Positions 58,680-64,000 of a stretch of 64,000 nt of DNA are shown in pieces. A program made the translations under genes and the position numbers. Origin of the DNA: JBBDIK01 sp040880465 (GTDB lineage Bacteria; Actinomycetota; UBA4738; JBBDHU01); contig JBBDIK010000003.1 of NCBI GenBank assembly GCA_040880465.1, positions 62,001-126,000 on the forward strand, given 5' to 3'. Below the pieces are notes generated by a model, which was not told the DNA's origin, searched no databases, and saw nothing but the letters and a program-made list of their open reading frames with translations. Each line of letters opens with the position of its first letter. Positions within the stretch are counted from its first letter, which is position 1.

Positions 58680-60650
58680 ATGACGCGAAGCGAGCCGTGG
58701 ATCTTCCGAACGTACGCGGGGTACGGGAACGCCCGCGTGACGAACGAGCGGTTCAAGCGGAACCTGGCGAAGGGACAGACGGGGCTGTCGATCGCCTTCG
58801 ACCTGCCGACCCAAACCGGCTACGACTCGGACCATCCGATGGCGCGAGGGGAGGTCGGGCGGGTCGGCGTTCCGGTGTGTTCGCTGGGCGACATGTTGAC
58901 CGTGATGGACGGTATCCCCGTCGAGAAGACCAACACCTCGATGACGATCAACGCGCCGGCCATGTGGCTCCTGGCCCTGTATGTCGCGACCGGCGACGAG
59001 CACGGCGCGTCGCGCGCCGAACTATCAGGCACGACACAGAACGACATCCTCAAGGAGTTCCTGGCTCGAGGGACGTACATCTTCCCGCCGGAGGCATCGA
59101 TCCGCCTGGCGACCGACATGATCGCTTGGACGGTCCACGAGACCCCCCGATGGAACCCGGTGAACGTGTGCTCCTACCACCTGCAGGAAGCCGGCGCCGA
59201 TCCGGTGCTGGAGGTCGGCTTCACCCTGGCGAACGCGATCGCGTACCTGGACGCGGTCCGCGCGTCGGGACAGGTGGAGGACGACGTGTTCCCGCGATTG
59301 GTCGGGCGGATCTCGTTCTTCCTGAACGCCGGCGTCCGGTTCGTCGAGGAGATGGCCAAGGTCCGGGCGTTCACCCGTCTCTGGGATCGCGTCGCGCTGG
59401 AACGGTATGGGGTCGATGAGGAGAAGTACCGGCGGTTCCGCTACGGCGTCCAGGTGAACTCGCTGGGGCTATCGGCGTCGCAGCCTGAGAACAATATCTA
59501 CCGGATCATGCTCGAGATGCTCGCGGTGACGCTCTCTAAGGACGCGCGGGCTCGCGCCGTTCAACTGCCGGCATGGAACGAGGCGCTCGGGCTCCCGCGG
59601 GCATGGGATCAGCAATGGATGCTCCGTGCGCAACAGGTGCTCGCCTACGAGACCGACCTGCTGGAGTACGGCGACCTGTTCGAGGGCTCGAAGGTCGTCG
59701 AGGGACTGACCGAGCGGATCGAGACGGAGGCGTGGGAGCAGTTGCAACGGGTGCTGGACGCCGGAGGTGCGGTCGCGAGCATCGAGTACATGAAGGAACA
59801 GCTCGTCGCGGCGAACGCGAGACGCCTGCGGGAGATCGAATCCGGCGATCGGACGTGGGTCGGCGTGAACGCCTGGACCGAGACCGAGCCCTCGCCTCTG
59901 GAGGGCGAGGAGGCGCCGTTCGACCGCGCGGATCCGGATCACGACCGGGAGCAGCTGGAGCGCCTCGACGCGTGGCGCGGGGAGCGCGATGCGGCCGCCG
60001 TCGCGAGCGCACTGGACGAACTCCGTCGGGCGGCCGCGTCCGACGACAACTGCATGCCCGCCTCGATCGAGGCTGCGAAGGCCGGAGCGACGACGGGCGA
60101 GTGGACGCAGGCCTTGCGCGAGATGTTCGGCGAGTACCGTGCACCGACGGGGCTCGGCGTCCGTGCCGCCGATACCGGCTCGGCCGAGTCGCTGGACGCC
60201 GTGCGCGAACGGGTTGCGAGGGCGGCCGATGCGATGGGCGTAGCGAAGATCCGGATGTTGATCGGCAAGCCGGGACTCGACGGCCACTCGAACGCGGCCG
60301 AGCAGGTGTCCCTCCGCGCGCGCGACGCCGGCATGGAGGTGATCTACCAGGGCATCCGCCTGACCCCTCAGGAGATCGCTCGCGCCGCGGCGGATGAGGA
60401 CGTGCACGTCATCGGCCTGTCGATCCTGTCGGGGGCCCACGCGATGCTGGTGCCGGAGGTGCTCGAGCAGCTCCGTGACCAGGGTGTGGATACCGACCGC
60501 GTTCCCGTCGTCGTGGGCGGGGTCATCCCCGACGATGACGCCGAGGCGCTGCGGGCCGCCGGTGTGGCTCGCGTCTACACGCCGCGCGAATACGACCTGA
60601 CCGAGATGATCGGGCAGGTCGCGGACCTGGTCGCGGAGCGCGCCTCGTGA
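58680..60650 (+). CDS. ecm: ethylmalonyl-CoA mutase-like B12-dependent acyl-CoA mutase (fused)
   Basis: 656 residues: mutase barrel plus C-terminal cobalamin domain in one chain. The start EPWIFRTYAGYGNARVTNERF and SLSKDARARAVQLPAWNEALGLP-like segments match the Ecm/MeaA subfamily of the ethylmalonyl-CoA pathway better than methylmalonyl-CoA mutase. The B12 motif reads Asp534-Gly-His536-Ser-Asn-Ala539, so the last Gly of DxHxxG is Ala. It is first in an operon with a citryl-CoA lyase-like gene and a 3-hydroxyacyl-CoA dehydrogenase. Substrate is inferred from similarity. Confidence 0.85.
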   Translation: MTRSEPWIFRTYAGYGNARVTNERFKRNLAKGQTGLSIAFDLPTQTGYDSDHPMARGEVGRVGVPVCSLGDMLTVMDGIPVEKTNTSMTINAPAMWLLALYVATGDEHGASRAELSGTTQNDILKEFLARGTYIFPPEASIRLATDMIAWTVHETPRWNPVNVCSYHLQEAGADPVLEVGFTLANAIAYLDAVRASGQVEDDVFPRLVGRISFFLNAGVRFVEEMAKVRAFTRLWDRVALERYGVDEEKYRRFRYGVQVNSLGLSASQPENNIYRIMLEMLAVTLSKDARARAVQLPAWNEALGLPRAWDQQWMLRAQQVLAYETDLLEYGDLFEGSKVVEGLTERIETEAWEQLQRVLDAGGAVASIEYMKEQLVAANARRLREIESGDRTWVGVNAWTETEPSPLEGEEAPFDRADPDHDREQLERLDAWRGERDAAAVASALDELRRAAASDDNCMPASIEAAKAGATTGEWTQALREMFGEYRAPTGLGVRAADTGSAESLDAVRERVARAADAMGVAKIRMLIGKPGLDGHSNAAEQVSLRARDAGMEVIYQGIRLTPQEIARAAADEDVHVIGLSILSGAHAMLVPEVLEQLRDQGVDTDRVPVVVGGVIPDDDAEALRAAGVARVYTPREYDLTEMIGQVADLVAERAS

Positions 60651-61426
60651 CCGCGTCGGACACGCCGTTCTGGAGGACCGCGATCTCGGAGGTACGGCCC
60701 AACGAGATCCGCGTTCGCGGCTACAACCTGTTGGAGCTGATCGGGAACCGCTCGTTCGGCGATGTCGTGTACCTCTTGCTGTCCGGGGAGCTGCCCGCGG
60801 GGAACGAGGGTCGGATGATGGATGCGCTGCTGGTATCCGCGACCGAGCACGGGCTGATGGCGCCGTCGGTCGATGCGACGCGCTTCGTCGCGAGTGGCGG
60901 CGTTCCCCTCCAGGCGGCGGTGGCGTCGGGTATCAACGCGATGGGCGAGTTCCACGCGGGCGCGGTCGACGCGAGCGCCCGGCTGATCCTCGAGGCGGAC
61001 GCGCTGGATCTGCCGGCGGCCGAAGCCGGGCGCGAGCTGGTGAAGACGTGCCGGGAGCAGAAGCGGTTGCTCTCGGGTTTCGGTCACAAGGTGCATCACC
61101 CCGATCCGCGAACGGCCCGGGTGATGCAGGTCGCGGAAGATCTCGGTGTCTTCGGCCCGTTCTGCGAACTGGGGTTGGCCATCGAGGATGCGACCGAGGA
61201 GTTCTACTCGAAGCGCCTGCCGATGAACATCGACGGAGCGATGGCCTGCATCATGCTCGAGCTGGGTCTCGATCCCGCGCTCGGGAAGGCGTTCTACGTC
61301 ATCGGGCGAGCACCCGGGCTGGTCGCGCACGCGTTCGAGGAGCAGACGCGCGAGGGCCCCTATCGCGACATCGGGTGGGAGAACGTGGCCTACGACGGGC
61401 CCGACGCGCGGGAGCTGCCCGAGTGA
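60647..61426 (+). CDS. citryl-CoA lyase-like, short citrate synthase-fold protein
   Basis: 259 residues, much shorter than citrate synthase, resembling stand-alone citryl-CoA lyase and the C-terminal lyase part of ATP-citrate lyase. All three catalytic residues are present: His103 (GEFHAGAV), His147 (GFGHKVHH) and Asp196 (MNIDGAMAC). It may cleave citryl-CoA or an analogous 3-hydroxyacyl-CoA, or run a condensation. GTG 60647 overlaps the mutase stop, and the stop overlaps the next GTG. Confidence 0.78.
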   Translation: MTASDTPFWRTAISEVRPNEIRVRGYNLLELIGNRSFGDVVYLLLSGELPAGNEGRMMDALLVSATEHGLMAPSVDATRFVASGGVPLQAAVASGINAMGEFHAGAVDASARLILEADALDLPAAEAGRELVKTCREQKRLLSGFGHKVHHPDPRTARVMQVAEDLGVFGPFCELGLAIEDATEEFYSKRLPMNIDGAMACIMLELGLDPALGKAFYVIGRAPGLVAHAFEEQTREGPYRDIGWENVAYDGPDARELPE

Positions 61427-62280
61427 AGCCGGATGAGATCACCCGGGTGGGCGTTGTCGGCTGTGGATTGATGGGTTCAGGGATCGTCGAGGTCGTCGCG
61501 CGTTCGGGCATCGACGTGACGGTCGTGGAGGTGTCCGAGGAGGCGCTCGCGGCCGGTCTGGCGAGGCTCGAGGCGTCGACGCAGAGGGCCGTCGATCGGG
61601 AGAAGCTCTCGTCCGAGGATCGCGAGCTCCTGCTCGCACGTGTCCAGGGCGTGGCCGATCTCGGAGCGCTCGCGGAGGTCGATGTCGTCATCGAAGCGGC
61701 GTCCGAGGACCTGCGGATCAAGGCCGAGATCTTCAGGGCCGCGGACGAGGTCACCGGACCCGATGTCGTGCTGGCGACGAACACCTCGTCGATCCCGATC
61801 GCCGAGCTGGCGGTGTCGACGTCCCGCCCCGAGAAGGTTGTCGGTACGCACTTCTTCAACCCGCCGACCGTGATGAAGCTCCTTGAGGTCGTCCAGGGCC
61901 TGATGACCTCGGACGAGACGGTCGACCTCGTTCGAGGGCTCGGCGTGCGGATCGGCAAGAACGTGGTGCTGTCGAAGGACCGTGCCGGCTTCATCGTGAA
62001 CTGGCTGCTCATGCCGTACCTGAACAGCGCCGTTCGGATGCTGGAAGAGGGCTTCGCGACACGCGAGGACATCGACGAGGCGGTTGTGCTCGGGCTCGCA
62101 CACCCGATGGGTCCGTTGCAGCTGCTCGATCTGATCGGCCTCGACACCGCATTGCACATCTCGAACGTCCTGTTCGACGAGTTCAAGGACCCGCTGTACG
62201 CGCCGCCGCCGCTGCTCAAGCGCATGGTCACGGCAGGCCGCCTCGGCCGCAAGACCGGCCGCGGCTTCTACGAGTACTGA
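61423..62280 (+). CDS. hbd: 3-hydroxyacyl-CoA (3-hydroxybutyryl-CoA) dehydrogenase
   Basis: 285 residues with the NAD loop VGVVGCGLMGSGI (Gly at 13, 15, 18), the catalytic His143 in GTHFFNPP and the C-terminal dimerisation domain ending in KTGRGFYEY, a family hallmark. The size fits 3-hydroxybutyryl-CoA dehydrogenase. GTG 61423 overlaps the lyase-like gene as GTGA. In the ethylmalonyl-CoA pathway an enzyme of this class, or a PhaB, reduces acetoacetyl-CoA. Confidence 0.92.
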   Translation: MKPDEITRVGVVGCGLMGSGIVEVVARSGIDVTVVEVSEEALAAGLARLEASTQRAVDREKLSSEDRELLLARVQGVADLGALAEVDVVIEAASEDLRIKAEIFRAADEVTGPDVVLATNTSSIPIAELAVSTSRPEKVVGTHFFNPPTVMKLLEVVQGLMTSDETVDLVRGLGVRIGKNVVLSKDRAGFIVNWLLMPYLNSAVRMLEEGFATREDIDEAVVLGLAHPMGPLQLLDLIGLDTALHISNVLFDEFKDPLYAPPPLLKRMVTAGRLGRKTGRGFYEY

Positions 62281-63188
62281 GCGACCAGATCGGCGACCCA
62301 GTCGTCGAGGCGGCGCACCTTGACCGGGTCGTCCTCGCCGGGGGGGCCGAAGGGCAGCGAGTCGGCGCAGTCGACCAGTTCCCAGTAGACGCGATCTTCG
62401 GTTCCCGGTCCGCCGAGTGCCTCGTAGTGAAGGAGGAAGGCATCCGCGACCTCCGCGCTGTAGTCCCACGCCAGGTTCTGGCGCATGCGCCCGACGTCGA
62501 TCGCCGGCGGACCCCAGCATCCGGTCGTCCAGTCCACGATCGCGGTGAGTCCGTTGCCGTCCCACAGGGTGTTCCACTGGTGGTAGTCGCGGTGGATGAA
62601 GATCTGCGCCGATGCGGGTTCTGGCCCGGCCACGATCTCGAGCACTCGCTCCCATGCCCCCGTGTGCACCGTGTAGTCGGGGAAGGGCAGTTCGGCCGCC
62701 GCGGTGTAGCGCTCGTAGCCGGGCAGGCGATCGGGCCGCTCGATCGGTGCCACCCGGTGGATGGCGAGCAGGTGCTCTGCCAGCTGCCGGGTGAAGTCAT
62801 CGACGTCGGCGATAGCGCCCGGGGCCTTGCCGGGGAGCCGAGTCGTCAGGAGCGAAGGCACGTCGCACTCGCTGCCGTCCGGATCGGCGGCGAGCAGGAC
62901 GGGCGCGGGGACGGGGGTCGGCGCCAGCAGCTCCATGGCCCGGATCTCGTTCGCCGGGACGTACCAGGGATCGCTGCCGAGACGGCCGGCATCGGTGTAC
63001 CTGCGGAGCGCGAGGCTGTCGGTCGTTCCACTGGATGTGCCCACGTCGACGAAGTGCACCGATGTTGATGAGACCTGCACCGGGTGAACGGCCAGAACGC
63101 GCCCGCCCGTCTCCCGTTCGACCCAAGCGATGGCCTCCGGCGGGAGCTCGCGGCCGGGCTCGATCACGGTATGCGGCTGCTTCCCCAT
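62268..63188 (-). CDS. phosphotransferase of the aminoglycoside phosphotransferase (APH) family
   Basis: Kinase-like fold, 306 residues. The catalytic loop is FIHRDYHQWNTLWDG (Asp base, Asn for metal) and the metal Asp is in AIVDWTTGCWG. APH-family proteins phosphorylate small molecules such as amino sugars or choline; the substrate is unknown and antibiotic resistance should not be assumed. ATG 63188; it converges with hbd, overlapping by 13 nt. Confidence 0.86.
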   Translation of the reverse strand: MGKQPHTVIEPGRELPPEAIAWVERETGGRVLAVHPVQVSSTSVHFVDVGTSSGTTDSLALRRYTDAGRLGSDPWYVPANEIRAMELLAPTPVPAPVLLAADPDGSECDVPSLLTTRLPGKAPGAIADVDDFTRQLAEHLLAIHRVAPIERPDRLPGYERYTAAAELPFPDYTVHTGAWERVLEIVAGPEPASAQIFIHRDYHQWNTLWDGNGLTAIVDWTTGCWGPPAIDVGRMRQNLAWDYSAEVADAFLLHYEALGGPGTEDRVYWELVDCADSLPFGPPGEDDPVKVRRLDDWVADLVAQYS

Positions 63189-63196
63189 TTCGGAAC

Positions 63197-64000
63197 TCAG
63201 TCCCGCGACCCTCGCGCTCGCAGGCCGGAGATGTACCCGGCCATCTTCGCGATGTCGGAGAAGGCCATGAGTGTCGGCACCGCCGCGACGGCGGCTGCCC
63301 GCTCCTTGGGGTCGGAGAGCAGGCGGAATGCCCGCCGGAGTGGTCTCCACGCGTAGGCGATCCCGCCCGCGAGGACGAGGAGCTGTCCCCAGCGCGATCG
63401 CAGCAAGAGCGGTAGCGCCGCGTAGACGCCGAACCGGAGCGCGTGGCGCTTCGGCCACATACCTGCGATCGCATCGCCCTTCGCGTAGTTGAAGTACTGA
63501 TTCCAGGTCGCCTCGAGGGTCGGACGAACCCGCCACATCGTCACGGCGTCCGGCACCAGCGTCATCACCGCGTCCTGATCGCGCAGCCGGTGGTTCAGGT
63601 ACATATCTTCGCCGACGTCGAGCCATTCCGGGTAGCCGCCTGCTCGTTCGTAGGCCTCGCGGGTGAAGGCGACCGACCGCGAGGACGGCATGAACGTCGC
63701 CTCGTCGAGTTCGTCGATCTCCGGCACTTGGGTCGCCGCCGAACAGGCCTCGAAGAAGCCGCCGACGATCGGGCGGTAGGAGCCCATCGCCACGTCGGCG
63801 CCGCTCTCGATCGCGGTGGCGAGCAGCTCGAGCCAGCGCGGGGTCAGCACGCAGTCGGCATCGGAGACCGCGATGACGTCGTGGGTAGCCGCGCGGATCG
63901 CGGCGACGCGGCCGGCGGGGATGTTGGCCCCGGGGACCTCGATCAGGGTGATATCCGGGGCCGCGCGCAGCACGCCCAGTGTCTCGTCGGTCGAACCGCC
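63197..64000 (-). CDS. family 2 glycosyltransferase, N-terminus beyond the window
   Basis: At least 267 residues; the frame runs open to the right edge, where it reads GGSTDETLGVLRAA, a typical GT2 segment, so the start lies outside. The DxD-type motif is VSDADCVLTPRW; the catalytic base region is WLDVGEDMYLNHRLRDQD. C-terminal hydrophobic segments (VYAALPLLL and LLVLAGGIAYAW) may associate with the membrane. An internal GTG at 63973 is not the start. Likely co-transcribed with the phosphotransferase (9 nt apart). Confidence 0.88.
   Translation of the reverse strand, partial: GGSTDETLGVLRAAPDITLIEVPGANIPAGRVAAIRAATHDVIAVSDADCVLTPRWLELLATAIESGADVAMGSYRPIVGGFFEACSAATQVPEIDELDEATFMPSSRSVAFTREAYERAGGYPEWLDVGEDMYLNHRLRDQDAVMTLVPDAVTMWRVRPTLEATWNQYFNYAKGDAIAGMWPKRHALRFGVYAALPLLLRSRWGQLLVLAGGIAYAWRPLRRAFRLLSDPKERAAAVAAVPTLMAFSDIAKMAGYISGLRARGSRD

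Noticed and set aside
62268..63188. Aminoglycoside resistance gene
   Set aside because: The APH fold is shared by many kinases of small molecules; nothing here points to an antibiotic substrate.
1..64000. tRNA/rRNA genes, CRISPR arrays, insertion sequences, phage or defence islands
   Set aside because: No repeat-spacer array, transposase, integrase or RNA gene signature was found by reading; intergenic spaces are nearly all short and explained.

Overview
The window is a gene-dense, high-GC chromosomal segment, most likely from an uncultured, deep-branching actinobacterium (Actinomycetota). The grounds are a class E sortase with an LPFTG substrate, a GuaB3-type IMPDH relative, a CIRCE-controlled groES-groEL operon, frequent GTG/TTG starts, 4-nt gene overlaps, and many genes whose start codon lies only 6-9 nt after a TANNNT -10 box (leaderless mRNAs). 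A run of 10 N inside sdhA shows this is a draft or metagenome scaffold. No rRNA, tRNA, CRISPR array, transposase, phage gene or replication origin was seen.

Layout. 1-8530 (+): a chain of overlapping housekeeping genes: acpS, nnrD/E, alr, an S58 peptidase, type-4 uracil-DNA glycosylase, the t6A genes tsaE/tsaB/tsaD with rimI, and a sugar-nucleotide epimerase-like gene. 8534-12790: two secreted beta-propeller proteins flanking a membrane protein. 13037-15085: groES-groEL with promoter, CIRCE operator and terminator. 15093-20565: a small membrane protein, an AlkP-family phosphohydrolase with APS kinase, and guaB3-guaA. Both operons begin with very similar attenuator-like leaders, the second containing a 24-codon upstream ORF. 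20569-23762 (-): LPFTG surface protein, class E sortase and a DUF4012 protein. 23906-27716: UvrD/PcrA helicase, a dimethylformamidase-like protein and a small membrane protein. 27791-30216: B12-binding mutase subunit with sucC-sucD. 30294-33299: three uncharacterised membrane proteins, two with zinc-binding N-termini. 33363-38691: purN, purH, folD, a metF-like gene, a deaminase-like gene and an ABM-domain membrane protein.

38710-49105 is a TCA-cycle district: citrate synthase with a CBS protein, isocitrate dehydrogenase, malate dehydrogenase, two-subunit class I fumarase with a tiny Cys-rich protein, a cupredoxin and sdhCDAB. Next come an O-methyltransferase, the catalytic subunit of methylmalonyl-CoA mutase, a glycosyltransferase, a biotin-dependent carboxylase alpha subunit, a PH/SHOCT membrane protein, a K+-channel-like protein, a VOC protein and an M23 peptidase. 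58680-62280 is an operon of an ethylmalonyl-CoA mutase-like fused mutase, a citryl-CoA lyase-like protein and a 3-hydroxyacyl-CoA dehydrogenase. The window ends with a phosphotransferase and a partial family 2 glycosyltransferase.

The central metabolic genes fit together. Biotin carboxylase, B12 mutases and SucCD feed C4/C5 acyl-CoA carbon into succinate, which SDH, fumarase, MDH and citrate synthase then process. The points most worth follow-up are the twin attenuator leaders, the three-gene mutase operon, the sortase gene without a standard start codon, the 11-bp repeats before folD and the tiny Cys-rich protein in the fumarase operon.
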